DNA of 64,000 nucleotides, from positions 5,962,001-6,026,000 of the forward strand of contig NC_090723.1 of assembly GCF_040954835.1 (NCBI RefSeq). Reading direction: 5' to 3'. The notes beneath the pieces are model-generated. The model had not been told where the DNA came from. It did not search any database and saw only the letters and a list, made by a program, of their open reading frames with translations. The stretch comes from Lepisosteus oculatus (Eukaryota; Chordata; Actinopteri; Semionotiformes; Lepisosteidae). The position numbers and the translations under genes are program-made. Below, in pieces: positions 54,301 through 64,000 of the stretch (within the stretch, counting starts at the first letter, position 1; each line of letters opens with the position of its first letter).

Positions 54301-57300
54301 GCCTTCGACGTTTTGGTGGTGGAGTGAGCCGAGGCTGGCAGCGTGGGCACGAGTTTGCCAGTGTGGGGGGGGTGTGTGTGTGTGTGTGACACCGGGGCTT
54401 GGTTAGTGGACCCCGACAGAAGGCCTGATATTGTTTTGTGCTTCATTTCCGATCTGCTCTCTCTCTGCTATCCTCCTCTCTATCCTTGATTCCATTTTTG
54501 GGATTCAGCACAGCTGCAACAAGTGTTGGTTTTTAATTAGACTTTCCTGTGTCCCTCTCATCTCCTCTCTGTTTACAAGACCCGGCCTGGCCAGCCATGA
54601 CGGGGCTGTCCCCTCCACCACCGTAGTTTTCTCCTTGGGATTCTGCCTCTGTCTCACTTCCCTGTGCGTTGCACAGAACGGGCAGTGGCCATCGACAGGC
54701 CTGGGTTTTAACTTCACGCCGGGGCGCTAGTATAAGTGGGTGTTCCTCCAGCAGAGAGATCCGCCTGGGGACAAAGCCCTGCAGGGTCTGCCGCTCCCAT
54801 TGGAAATCCACCGTCCCGTAATCCAGCCTAACGCAGACGTCCTGCGCTATATTGCTGTCGTCACGCGAGCACTTGTGCTGTGAGAAGCGCTAATCAGTCG
54901 ACGGTATTCAGGAGAGGATAGCCGTGTGATTTGATTTTTATTGCTTAGTCATTTCTGTGACATTAGTGTTCATCTCAGCTGGTGGCTTGCGTAAATGGAA
55001 AATGTAGAAACTGTGTAATGTGCATGTTGCTCAGCGATGTCGGGGGAAGGATGGAAATTCGCATTTGTTTTGGGTAACTAGGGCAGCACTTTGAGAACGT
55101 AGTCACGTTTCGGCGTTCCAGACGGATATGTCGAAATTATAGATCTCGTCAAAATGGGAGAATGCAGCAGCTTAGAAACTTGTGGCAATGGAGAGTACCT
55201 GATGGAAACTCCCCTTTGGACATGAATCTGTATGTGTAACCCTGAGGCAGTCGTGTTTAACTGGTGTGAGAACCATACACCTCTTCATCACGCCCGTTAT
55301 GTAGCGCATTTCCCAAATCCGAGCAACAGCGGCTGATCGGAAACGGAGCTCGTCCCTGTTTGAGGAGCGTTAAGTGGACGAGAGAGAGCACGTGACTTCC
55401 CGTCCCCAACCACTGGACGGGACGCCAGTCTATCACAGACCCAGCAATTCTGGCTCCCATATTTACAGCTGGGAGGACTGGAGCCGGTGGCTGAGGCGCC
55501 TTGCTGAAGGTGCTCAATAGTACTGTCTGGAGCAGGGACTAGAACCTGCAACCCATGGGTTAGTATTTGTAAGTTATTTGGGTGACTCTTTTATCCACCA
55601 TTTTATTTGCACCCATTTTTATAGATGTGGAGGCAATTTAATAGTACCGTCTTGTTCAGTGATGCAGTAGTTGTGTCTTTACTGAGATTTGAACCCACCA
55701 CTATCCAGTTACAAGTCCACACTGCTCCATACTGCTGTCCGGTTAGGAGTTTTCTAGGGCCTGGTTTACCCACTATGCCATCCCGCCCGCGGACTCTAAA
55801 GTAGTGAATCAAAATGATGTAATCCATTTCCAGCAAGTCATTCTATTGGCAGTGGCGTCTTGGAGCAGTGTGCAGCGCAGGACTTTTTACACCTGTGCTT
55901 TACAGGAACAACTGCGACATGTGGCCCCAGTGACTCATGGCACAGACTTCTTGCTGATACAATGCAGTATTTCTGCTCTTACGGCATCAGACTTTATAGC
56001 AGCTCGGCCTGGGAGTGCTGTAGCCTCTGAATCAGATCGACGGCACTTGTCCTGTCCCTTTAGTGTACTCGGAATCGAGCGTAGTGTACCTCGGCAAGAA
56101 TAATGACCGGCAGAAATCCAAGACTTGGGAATGCTGACTGAGGGAATGTAGAAGTACTTTTAAAACTTCAACCTGGAGGCACTTCCTTAGCCAAAGGGTT
56201 GTGGGAGTCTGGAACACGTTTCCCAGCCGTGTTGTCGAAACTACTGTCCCCGCTTCTTTCTAGAAATGGCTGGATGAGATCCTCGGTTCAGTGAGCTACT
56301 AAAAACCAGATGATCTAGATGGGCCTCCTCTCGATTGCAAACGTTCTTGTCTCTTACTGTATGTGTTGCTGTCCATCTGTTTTTACAATATTTGCAGTCG
56401 CTTCATCCCAGAGAGGATCTTGGTGGTCTAGAGCCTATCCTGACAGATCTGGGGTGCAATTCATGTGCCCTGAATTCCTGTCGTTCACCGATAATTCATA
56501 TCTGGTGTTGGAATAAATGACCCTCTAAAACCAGGCGAATTGCAACAGGCTTTAGCATGCTGCTGTGTTTGACTCTGTCATATTTACTTCATTGAAAACT
56601 GGTTTGTGTCATCTGCTGTGTTTCACATGGGTGCCTTTGCGTTTTACAGCCTCTGGCTGTGCATTCTTTCTCAATTATAATAAAGGAAAAAATAATCAAA
56701 AACACAAGAGTTTCTGCTAACTTGTGTTAGCAGTACTTGTTCTTCAAGTTCATGTTGCTGTCATTCTGTTGTTGATCGTGGATAATTGTATTAAGTCTAG
56801 TTAGCCTGTTTAAATTTTAATCAGTATTTCCGAGTTCCTGGAACATATCCTTTTAATTCAGGGCACCATGGAAGATGCAGTGTCTGGAAAGAAACACAAC
56901 TGAACGAGCCTTTAAGCAAACAGTATTAAGTGGTGCTAAATGCTGTCAGGAGCTGGCAAACGGGGAAAATGAATTAATGCATTCTAGGCTAACTGAAACA
57001 GTCAAAGTCGACTCTTAAGAAATTTAATTGCTGGTTGGCGAAAGCCAGCAGTACTGTATGTATCAGATTTATTAACTTTGATATACAGCAGTGCTCAGTC
57101 TCTCAGTCGCCGTCTTTTACTTCTGTATCCAAAATGAGGAGGAGACCTGCCTAGCGTGCACAATAAAACGTATGCATGCAAAAGCAAGTATATATATGTG
57201 CACATGAACATATAGTCCACCCATGTGCACACTGTATCGCTTCAAGGCTGCTAGCAAGAGCTGGCACTGTATTGTCATGGCATCATGGCAAACATATAGG

Positions 57301-60300
57301 GTGGCAAACACTGCATTTGCAATTGCAACCCCTGAGCTGGGGCTCACAGTCCGTTTCCAAGAAGAAGATGTGAACTGAAGTTGGGCAGGTTTAATAGCAT
57401 TGTGCTAGTTGGGGTGTGCCAATCCTGCAGTTCGGTGAGTTGCATCCAATGGCTGTGATGTGGCGACTTCCAGTGTCCAGCGCACATCCGAAAATTGTTC
57501 AGAAATGTGGCTGTTGGGTTTAGTTGTTTGCTGAGCTGCAGTGTCACTGTAGCACACAAGGGCGACACAGAGACTGCTTGCAGACTGTAAAGCTGTGTTC
57601 CTAACTGCTTACTAAAACTGATCCCATTAAGTTTTTCGCTGCAAAAACTTTGTACAAAAGTATGCAAAATAAAATGCATTTTAAACACATTTCAACCAAA
57701 TAAGCCTTTCAACTTCTTTTCTTTACAGAACGCCAAAGCACAAAGGAAAGTGTCATTTAAAATGTTATTGAATGACACTTTTATGAGGAGCGGGTATGAC
57801 ATATTCCCTACGTATAGACTACCGTATCATTATCTTGAACAGAGGTTGTCAGCATGGGAATAATCTTCCAGAAATATCAGAGAAAAGTATAGTAATTTTG
57901 TGACAAATAGCATAATTTAGCCCTCTCTGAAAACTTGGCTCGCTTAGATGTACCTGTGTGTGTGAAGAATCTGCTAGTGTGCTTTGACACATGGCACTGT
58001 TTTGCAGAAACCGAAGGCGTGATCTATCAAAGTAAAGATCTCTTTGCATTCCTTTTGAAATAAACCAGCCAGCGCTTCTGAAGATAAAGCCACTCTGTTT
58101 ATATTTCTGAGGTGTCTCGGAGATCTCCATCTGAGAAAGCCATATCCTTGTAATATTGGATACATTCTGAGCTGATATATAGTTTGCCATACAAAATTGT
58201 ATTGTTTTCAGGCCTTTTAAGAACTTACGAAGTATACAGTATTCCAGGCTTAGGTCAGAGAATTTGCACAGCCTGTTGCTGGGTTAAATCTCCACTGTAC
58301 ATAGTCCCCTCCAGAGCTCTTCCTGAGTCTGGCCTCCGTCAGGCTCACCCCCAGCTCCTGTGCTGCTAATTTATTATGCCCTTCGGACAAGTGACAGGTT
58401 CATAAAGAGCCGGTGCGTGACAGGCCCCATCATTCTATCTCATTCAGGCTTTCTAAACTTTAACAATAACCCACAGTGCTCCAGTCTCTCAGCTGTAAAG
58501 ATCAGGCCTCATCTTTTTGATTTATTTCTGATCTTGTTGATCTAGTTGGCCAGAGTTTTGCGCTCCTGGAGCACTGCCATACAGGAAATTCAGGGAATCG
58601 TTTACATTGCCTACAGTTTCCTCTTATTTCCTTTCTTGTGCCCTTTCATGCAAGTTAATTAAATATTCTGCCAAAGGCAGTTTGAAAACACAGTCCTGAA
58701 ACCTGACCCTGACAGTAGAAACAGAGAAATCGAATACATCGAGATCCCTATTATGCGTCCAGTAAGTCGATGGATGAAAGTACAGTTATATGCTTTTATA
58801 CAAGAGATGTGCTCTATGTGTTCTGTGTATACACAGGAACAGATAGTGTTGCAGACCTTAAAAATGCACCCTGCATCTCCAGCAGTGTTTCACTCATCTG
58901 CTAATTGTCATTAACTTTGTGTTTGTCAATGATATCCCATCTGACAATGAAAACAGGAGAAACGGGATGCCTCGTATGAACTGTTTCATATATAGATATA
59001 TATGTATAGAGGGTCTAAAACATGTGGAAAACTGCCAGTGTTGTACAATGTAGAATTATTTAGAATTAATGAAAATTAATATGCAAATTATGTACTTGAG
59101 CAACAAAGTTTTGAAATTGATCTTTTTTTTACCTTAATAACAACCCATTATGTGTTTCCTTGTAGCTCTCAGTGTTCTTATGATGCATCACTGTGTGAGA
59201 TGTGTAGTGTTTTTAAAAATACAGGCTACCATGCATGTAACATAGGAGGTGATCAGACTTCCTCTGATATTTATTGGTGAGTATCGTGGAGTGACAGGAA
59301 TTAATCCAACTCTGTCACTCTGGTCCTGCCACGGGCAGGTCCAGTTTCTGATGGTGATAATGATTGCGTGGAGATTTTGTTTTTACCATACACCCTTCCA
59401 ACTCGGAATTCCCAGTTTTTTTATGAAGCGGCTCTCCAGCAGCTGCAGCCCCTGTACCTAGCTGGGAAGCAGGGACTTATGGAAATGGTCTCCTGACATG
59501 TCTACCTGCACGCCGGGAGCTCTGCAGCTCCTGGCGGGAGTGGTGATGCCTATTGGAGGAGCGGACCATCCCTTGCGGACATGTGTGGGGTTCTTGTTCA
59601 GCCGTGCCAATGAGCCCTGGCTTCCTCGTGCAAGCCCTACCTTGGTGGTGCTCCGCCGATTGTGAGCTGCCTCTGGTAGACTCCTGATCACGGCTGGCTT
59701 GTGACGTGACCCCGGGCTCGAACCCGTGACGTCTGGATCCGTGAGCTCAGCCCAAACTCCCGGTGAGCTCCAGAATGGGTTCTGCTGCTTGGGAGCTAAT
59801 TGCATGGAAACTCCTTCTTCAGAAACGAGGTTCTTGAAGTTGGAAAAGGAACACCTCAGGGTCTGTACCCTGCTTACAGTATATAAGCCCAGTGCACTGG
59901 GGGCTTTAATCGCAGAGCACTTAACCTGAGCTTGTTAAGGATTTTCTCTCAGTTGTCAATAAACAACATACAGGAAGTTACTCATTTTCCCTGCCCATCA
60001 AAGGCCACTGCTGTGAATTAAAGTTGTGGGGAAATCAATGTACAGCAGAGGGATGTTGTATATTTAATAGAACATGGTACAATGCTACATCGTCATTCAA
60101 GAACTGAGTAGTCCTTTAATCATGCAACTGTGCAATATACAGATGACAAAATTGCAGTGCTTAAAGGTTTCTGACGTTCCTGTTGCAGTAACCATTTGAG
60201 TTAAGTTTCTGCCCTAATATATGTAGGAACTGCCACCTTTTAATTCCAGATGGTACTGTCAAGTTTATATATCACACGCTGGCTTAAGCATCTATTTTCC

Positions 60301-63300
60301 CCTTTAGAAGAAAGTTGCCTTACACAGGGCTGAACAAAACGAATAGTGGCTACAGCAAGGAGGAAAGAGAGATGGATGATGACAGATTTAAGTAGTCCAG
60401 TATTCCCTTTAGAACAGGGAAGCTGTTACTTTATAACTCATGCAAGATTAATCCTGATTTTCTTACTTCTCAGACTTATATTGTTTACCCCAGGAAGGCT
60501 AAAGCTTCTGTGTGTAGGTCTTTCAGAGTCACAGAGTGAGAATTCGCATTGCGTTTTAGTTTGTTTGTGGAGCTTCATGGTGAGCATCCATGTTCCTGTT
60601 GCTCTCACTTGTAGGGCCTTCTGCTGCACCTACAGTATATAGGAGCTGTCCTGTGCCCTCTCTGGAGTACAGTGCTTTGATTAACGGAGCTCTCTGTCCA
60701 CACTTGTTCTCTCGGTCTCACTCCTGGGCACCTCTTACTCTTAAGGACTCAAGGACAATAGTCACTCCCTCCTCCTTGCATGCAGCCTCTCTCTTTTCCA
60801 TCAGTCTTACCCACACTCTTGTTTTCTTTCTGTCCCTCTCCACCCCCTCTCGTGCAGTGACACACTCGCAGACTTTTGTTCTCCCCTGTGCGCTTGTGCG
60901 GATTTCTGTCCCTTCTCCTGCTCCTAGCTCTTCTTCCTTTCCCATGTTTCTCCCTCACCTCCCTCTCCCTCTGTCGAGCAGCTGTGCTGGTTACTATGAC
61001 ACTGCCTGGGTCCCTCAGCTGGCTCGGCCAATCGGAGCGCAGGCCCGGTGTCAGCTGGTGGGGAGCTATTTTGAACGGAGCTGTGAAGTGAAGCAAGGAG
61101 CTAAATCTGAGGCACAGAGGCAGTGCCGGCGCTCTCTGGGCAGATCCCATTGACTCCCGAGCGAGAGCAGCTGAGCACAGGCTGGCTCCCTCCCCACGCC
61201 GCCGCGCCCCGTCTTCGCGATCGATTAAGGGGGGGCCGAGGCCGCTGGCCGATCCGGTCTGATCCGGCCAGTGTATTGATTTGGTCCCGTCCATGTCCCT
61301 GACTGTGGCAGAGGCTGCACGAGTCGGGGGCTGAGTTGTTCTTCTGAGCCTCCCTGCCGCGGACCTGCTGGGGCAGTCTAAGAGGAGAGGTCCGTGTCTC
61401 TGCCTCGTCCGCTTGGGTTGGGCGCTTCTGTAAAGCAGGCTTGGCTGAGGCTGTCCGTCGCCGATGTGGGAATGTACCTGTATGGGCTAGATGACTCAGA
61501 GCCGGTAAGTGCCTGCCTGACACCATCGCCATCGTTATTCTGATGAGTACTATTGTGTCACTGTTTGGTAAAGATAGTGGGGCTGTGACTCAGTTGTGGA
61601 CTTGGTAATGACTAACTCTGAGTGAACTTTGATTTAATAAAAAACTGCTTGGAACCAGAGGACACAAGTGGACACTGTGTGGATGCGCATTTAAAACTGA
61701 GAGCAGGAGTCACTTCTCTAGGGGCTGTGAAAGTAAGGATCTGCGCCTGTGGCTGGAAGGTTGCCGGTTCAAATCCCACAGCCGGCAGAGGAATCCTACT
61801 CCGTTGGGCCCCTGAGCAAGGCCCTTCACCCTAACTGCTCCAGGGGCGCTGTACAATGGCTGACCCTGCGCTCTGACCCCAAGCTTCTCTCCATGTCTGT
61901 GTGTCTGTGTCTCCATGGAGAAAAGCTGGGGTATGCGAAAAGACGAATTCCTAATGCAAGAAATTGTATAGGGCTAATAAAGAAACATTATTATTATTGT
62001 TGTTGAAGCTGATACGCGGGCTTCTTTCAAGAAAGCACTGGATGAGATCCTCATCCTGACAACCAGACAGGCTTGGTGGGCCAAATGGCCTTTTCTTATT
62101 TTAGAACTGTTCAAAAGGTAGATGTAACTACATCCACGAAGCCTGGAAAGAATTCAGACCGCATTAAGTCTGCAGAACTAATGAAACAAGCAGAGAGTTT
62201 CTCTGTGCAGGACAGCGTGGGTAGGTACACAGTACAAGGACATGGGGAAGTTTAGCACAGGGTAGTGGGAGTGAGAGAAAGTGTTTTTTATAGCTCTGGT
62301 TTGTAAGGCAGGGTACTATGGCAGATGTAAATAGAAGCAGCTTCTTACAGGCCTGGAGTCTTTGTGTTAGCAGATCAATTAAACTTGGATCCAGACTCTT
62401 GTCAGATGTGACTTTGATGTGTTGGGTGCTGATAAACTATTCTTTCCAAACTAATGTCCCCAGTCTTGAATATTGTGCCAATGATTTAAAATAGAAGACA
62501 TCTCTTCATGTCATATTTATACATCTACTAAGAGAGAACATTGAACAAAAATGTCTGATTTTTGAATTGTTAAAATCTCCCACGTTATTTAATAAATCAG
62601 GTATATCCTTACACAACTGGAAACTCTAGTAGAGAATTATGTGTAATGTTTTTTTAAGGTTCTGTGTTTTTCTTCCAGTCCTGAGCTTCTGTTCGCTTTG
62701 GTGGGCAGAATGCCGTTTGCACCATGCAGGGCTCTTGAACTAAAATAGCTGCCTTTTTTTTTAATGAATGGCACTCCATGCTGTTTAAGGCCCTTGCATC
62801 TATTGATTTGTATTATTTTAGGCAGCCCATTAAATCACTACAGTTCTGTTTATATTAGTAGGTCAGTTACTGTTGCTAATTGTACAGAGCTGGGCTCCAT
62901 CCCCTTGAATTTGGAACCCAAAAGCCAAGAGCTCCAGCAAGAAAGACTAAAGGGGGTGTATAGTGTCTGATGCCTTCTTTAAGCTCCCATTCCAGTATTT
63001 CCCTTTTGAGCCCCTCTTAATGAATGGTGTGAGATGGAAGACATATGTATATCTTAGGGACAGCCGAGACAAACATGAGCACAAAAACAAGAATCGAAAC
63101 ACCAGCTGCATTGCAGTCCTCACCTGCAAACCCAGAGCTACAGGATAGTAGCTCAGCATCTAACTTTCACCTTCTGCACGGAGGTAGGGTAATGTGATGA
63201 GTCAGATCTCTCATCTGCCACAAGCTCTTATGCAGCCTTAGTTTTTTCTTTACCTGGTCTTTGCAGATATTATGAGTGCAGGTCTGCCTGGCATTGAGAG

Positions 63301-64000
63301 TTACAGGCCTATAGCACTCCTGTAGCACTACTCATATAATAAAACGTAAGTCTCTTTGACCTGGCTTGAGAAGGAGCCAACATAGAGACAAGGGACCAGA
63401 ATTCACTGGTTCCTGAAGATACATCGGCAACAGCAGAGGTGTCACAGTGCAGACCTAAATTTGAATAAGGTCAGTAGAATATGACCTCATGAATGCCTTG
63501 TGCCCTGCAGCCTTAGCAGTTGTCCATTCTCTGCTCCCTATTCTCTCAGTTCAGAAAAACCTTGCAAGTTCCCTTATGCCGGGGGTGAATTGCCCTGCTC
63601 AGTAAACAAATTAGACGGGCAGCTTGCCGGCTGTGAAGGATCAGGCCCACTAAGTGTGCTTTCTGGCAAAGAGCTCCTGGGTCTTTTTGGCCCTGAGTCT
63701 GTTAGATGCTTTATTTTTGTTTTATTTTAACATGTTCAGAATGTCACGGGAGGATCATTCTAGGTGCAAGAGGCCTGACAGCATGGTGTTACTGCGGTCT
63801 TTCTGGTGGTCTGGGAAATGTCTGAGGAGTGGCACGGTGGCACCTTTCATCTGAAGACTCTCACGGAACTGAGTGCACCGGGGCTGGGCTGAGCAGCATC
63901 TCATGTGTGATCCAGAAGACATGCAAAAAGCAAAGGACTTACCCCAGTCCTTAAACTCTTTGGTACAGAGTTTCACTGAGTTGCATTCTCTTTGGAGTCT
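39389..64000 (+). CDS. cacnb1: Voltage-dependent L-type calcium channel beta-1 subunit, 5' part (gene runs off the right edge)
   Basis: Exon 1 (39389-39475, 29 codons) starts [18 protein letters not shown] and ends NPSSQ before GTAAGA. Exon 2 (45782-45868, 29 codons) reads [15 protein letters not shown] ... SNSFVRQ before GTAGGG. Both match human CACNB1 in order, length and phase 0. The next shared exon, encoding GSAESYTSRPSDSDV, and the SH3-GK core lie past position 64000. The product is a cytoplasmic subunit that binds the AID of Cav1/Cav2 pores, sets their surface delivery and gating, and in skeletal muscle is needed for excitation-contraction coupling. Intron 1 is 6.3 kb; intron 2 exceeds 18 kb and holds two candidate alternative first exons (54236 and 61472), in line with the multiple-promoter design of the beta family. 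It faces rpl19 head to head. Confidence 0.95.
42475..42640 (-). repeat. LINE fragment encoding the end of a reverse transcriptase frame
   Basis: On the minus strand, pieces resemble the C-terminal part of a non-LTR retrotransposon ORF: a KALEK-like segment, then DRQTNIS and a following stretch. The frame is broken and diverged. It may extend to about 42860. It lies antisense in cacnb1 intron 1. Confidence 0.45.
44600..44830. other. Unassigned non-coding block in cacnb1 intron 1
   Basis: Sequence without repeat features, coding potential or low complexity. It has several AATTA-type motifs and a CTCCATGACAACGTGGCAAC segment. It could be a conserved regulatory element, but conservation cannot be judged from one sequence. 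Confidence 0.15.
47078..47222. repeat. Palindromic MITE-like element, copy 2
   Basis: The left end AAGGTTTATTCCAAGCTGAA and the right end, reverse-complemented AGGCTTATTCCATGCTGC, are inverted repeats. The interior has CAGCTGTGGAGC ... CACACGTGAAGAAGG ... TCCACA, an inner palindrome. It is the second copy of the element at 9022-9135 and slightly longer. It lies in cacnb1 intron 2. Confidence 0.65.
47223..50639. other. Part of cacnb1 intron 2, no further exon supported
   Basis: G-rich tracts lie near 47520-47562 and a GC-rich part spans about 47700-48330. I checked this part for another alternative first exon with a phase-0 donor and found none convincing. A GGTTACCGTGGAGACC string at about 49282 resembles an RFX X-box. 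Confidence 0.35.
50640..51020 (+). repeat. CR1/L2-like LINE fragment
   Basis: Blocks in order are AATCTTAAAGGCTTTAACAA, GTCAACCCAGCGACCTTCTT, GAGGACACAAGTGGGAAC, AAAAGTTCCCCAGCCGCGTT and GGCTGGATGAGATCCTGGGA. This is the same 3' coding end found at 24.4, 56.2 and 61.6 kb. It is diverged and interrupted. Confidence 0.6.
51021..54000. other. Part of cacnb1 intron 2, no gene recognised
   Basis: No exon could be supported. A TA-rich microsatellite-like stretch lies near 52708-52733. Other open frames here are short and unlike any family I know. Confidence 0.35.
54000..54120 (+). repeat. Low-complexity CT-rich then G-rich tract
   Basis: A CTCTCTCC tract is followed by GGTGGTGGCGGCGGCGG and runs of eight or more G. 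Such a tract could form a G-quadruplex. It stands 120-240 bases upstream of the candidate first exon at 54236. Confidence 0.6.
54236..54271 (+). CDS. cacnb1: Candidate alternative first exon of cacnb1 ([12 protein letters not shown])
   Basis: An ATG opens 12 codons ending exactly at GTG followed by GTAAGC, a good donor, in phase 0, which is the phase the next shared exon needs. A GC- and CT-rich, promoter-like stretch precedes it. Beta-subunit genes typically have several short first exons of this kind. I do not know this peptide from any described beta isoform, so the call rests on position, phase and donor only. Confidence 0.27.
55400..55565 (+). repeat. Dispersed repeat fragment
   Basis: GGACGGGACGCCAGTCTATC and CAATAGTACTGTCTGGAGCA with GGACTAGAACCTGCAACCC are motifs of a common SINE-like fish repeat with a tRNA-like end. 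The family is not identified. Confidence 0.4.
55570..55795 (-). repeat. Possible tRNA-derived SINE remnant
   Basis: The plus strand has GAGATTTGAACCCACCACTA, which reversed gives a B-box-like GGTTCAAATCTC, followed by a stretch ending CCACTATGCCATCCCGCCC. It is diverged and the family is uncertain. Confidence 0.35.
56150..56352 (+). repeat. CR1/L2-like LINE 3' fragment
   Basis: GTTGTGGGAGTCTGGAACAC, CAGCCGTGTTGTCGAA, TCTAGAAATGGCTGGATGAG, GAGCTACTAA and GATGGGCCTCCTCTCGATTG occur in the order of the family's 3' end. Translated, the first part resembles the VVGVWN...LP segment of the reverse transcriptase end. Confidence 0.65.
57000..59439. other. Part of cacnb1 intron 2, no gene or clear repeat recognised
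   Basis: Mostly AT-rich unique-looking sequence. A short TATATA tract lies near 58990-59010. No exon could be supported in either strand. Confidence 0.35.
59440..59760 (-). repeat. tRNA-derived SINE-like element
   Basis: The minus strand has GTCACGGGTTCGAGCCCGGG near 59710-59735, a perfect pol III B box within a T-arm-like hairpin, preceded by GAGCTCACGGATCCAGACG. A roughly 250-base unrelated body follows. The family name is not known to me. Confidence 0.45.
61150..61471 (+). promoter_or_regulatory. cacnb1: Promoter-like GC-rich region and 5' UTR of the distal cacnb1 first exon
   Basis: The region has CpG-rich segments (CGCCGCGCCCCGTCTTCGCG near 61199) directly upstream of the short coding exon at 61472. 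It carries at least two upstream ATGs: a 13-codon uORF at 61292-61333 and the overlapping one at 61464. This fits an internal alternative promoter of cacnb1. No start site data are available. Confidence 0.4.
61464..61490 (+). promoter_or_regulatory. Overlapping upstream ORF (eight codons)
   Basis: ATG at 61464 opens MWECTCMG and stops with TAG at 61488-61490, out of frame with and overlapping the start at 61472. If this leader is used, the uORF should lower initiation at the main ATG eight bases later or demand leaky scanning. Confidence 0.4.
61472..61504 (+). CDS. cacnb1: Alternative first exon of cacnb1 of the beta-3/beta-4 type ([11 protein letters not shown])
   Basis: Eleven codons, [11 protein letters not shown], end at a perfect GTAAGT donor in phase 0. 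They resemble the short first exons of CACNB4 (MYDNLYLHGIEDSEA) and CACNB3 (MYDDSYVPGFEDSEA), each followed by GSADSYTSRPS. Here the next exon would supply GSAESYTSRPS and lies beyond the window. This points to a short-N-terminus beta-1 isoform made from an internal promoter. The peptide match, phase, donor and GC-rich upstream region all agree; expression is not shown. Confidence 0.62.
61628..62110 (+). repeat. CR1/L2-like LINE fragment split by a SINE
   Basis: The left part (61628-61717) has CAGAGGACACAAGTGGACAC, GCGCATTTAAAACTGAGAGC and AGGAGTCACTTCT. The right part (62001-62110) resumes with TTGAAGCTGATAC, CTTCTTTCAAGAAAGCACTG, GATGAGATCCTC and GGGCCAAATGGCC. These are consecutive parts of one element, separated by the SINE at 61718-62000. 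Confidence 0.65.
61718..62000 (+). repeat. tRNA-derived SINE (V-SINE-like) nested in a LINE fragment
   Basis: A B box (GGTTGCCGGTTCAAATCCC) marks the tRNA-like head. The body has GGGCCCCTGAGCAAGGCCCT, TCCAGGGGCGCTGTACAATG and GCTGACCCTGCGCTCTGACC, and the tail has GGGCTAATAAAGAAACATTA and ATT repeats. It looks nearly full length and little diverged, so it is younger than the LINE fragment it interrupts. Confidence 0.75.
62111..64000. other. cacnb1 intron before the shared core exons, no exon found
   Basis: I looked for an exon encoding the GSAESYTSRPSDSDV segment and did not find it, so the window ends inside this intron. No clear repeat was recognised. Confidence 0.45.

Overview
The window looks like nuclear DNA of a ray-finned fish, probably a non-teleost such as a gar or bowfin relative (inference). 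It holds spliced vertebrate genes with GT-AG introns, vertebrate-type tRNA-Cys genes, 5S-rRNA-derived SINE3 elements, tRNA-derived SINEs, L2- and CR1-like LINE ends and palindromic MITE-like repeats. No bacterial operons, CRISPR arrays or clear endogenous viruses were seen.

Four protein genes can be assembled exon by exon. (1) Positions 3718-11232, minus strand, hold a nine-exon, 369-codon nine-zinc-finger protein of the TFIIIA / P43 5S-RNA-binding family. (2) Positions 15767-21411, minus strand, hold a six-exon, 330-codon alpha-2,8-sialyltransferase with signal anchor and sialylmotifs L, S, III and VS. (3) Positions 27844-33161, minus strand, hold complete rpl19 (six exons, 196 aa) with a TOP promoter and a poly(A) signal. 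(4) From 39389 to beyond the right edge, plus strand, lies the 5' part of cacnb1 (voltage-gated Ca2+ channel beta-1). Its exons 1 and 2 are certain, and two further candidate alternative first exons lie at 54236 and 61472. The core exons lie outside the window.

Between rpl19 and cacnb1, which stand head to head as RPL19 and CACNB1 do in human 17q12, lie three tandem tRNA-Cys(GCA) genes on the minus strand (34525-35136), a block of LINE/SINE debris (35.7-36.9 kb), a CpG-rich promoter-like region (37.0-37.4 kb) and the cacnb1 promoter (39.1-39.3 kb).

The rest is intergenic or intronic sequence with dispersed repeats. The most interesting points are the beta-3/beta-4-type alternative first exon of cacnb1, which has an overlapping uORF; the linkage of a TFIIIA-family paralogue and an ST8SIA gene to the rpl19-cacnb1 pair; the triple LxxLF tail of the TFIIIA-like protein; the tandem tRNA-Cys array; and several nested or palindromic repeats. 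Exon borders were read by eye from splice consensus, reading phase and remembered family sequences. No alignment or database search was possible.
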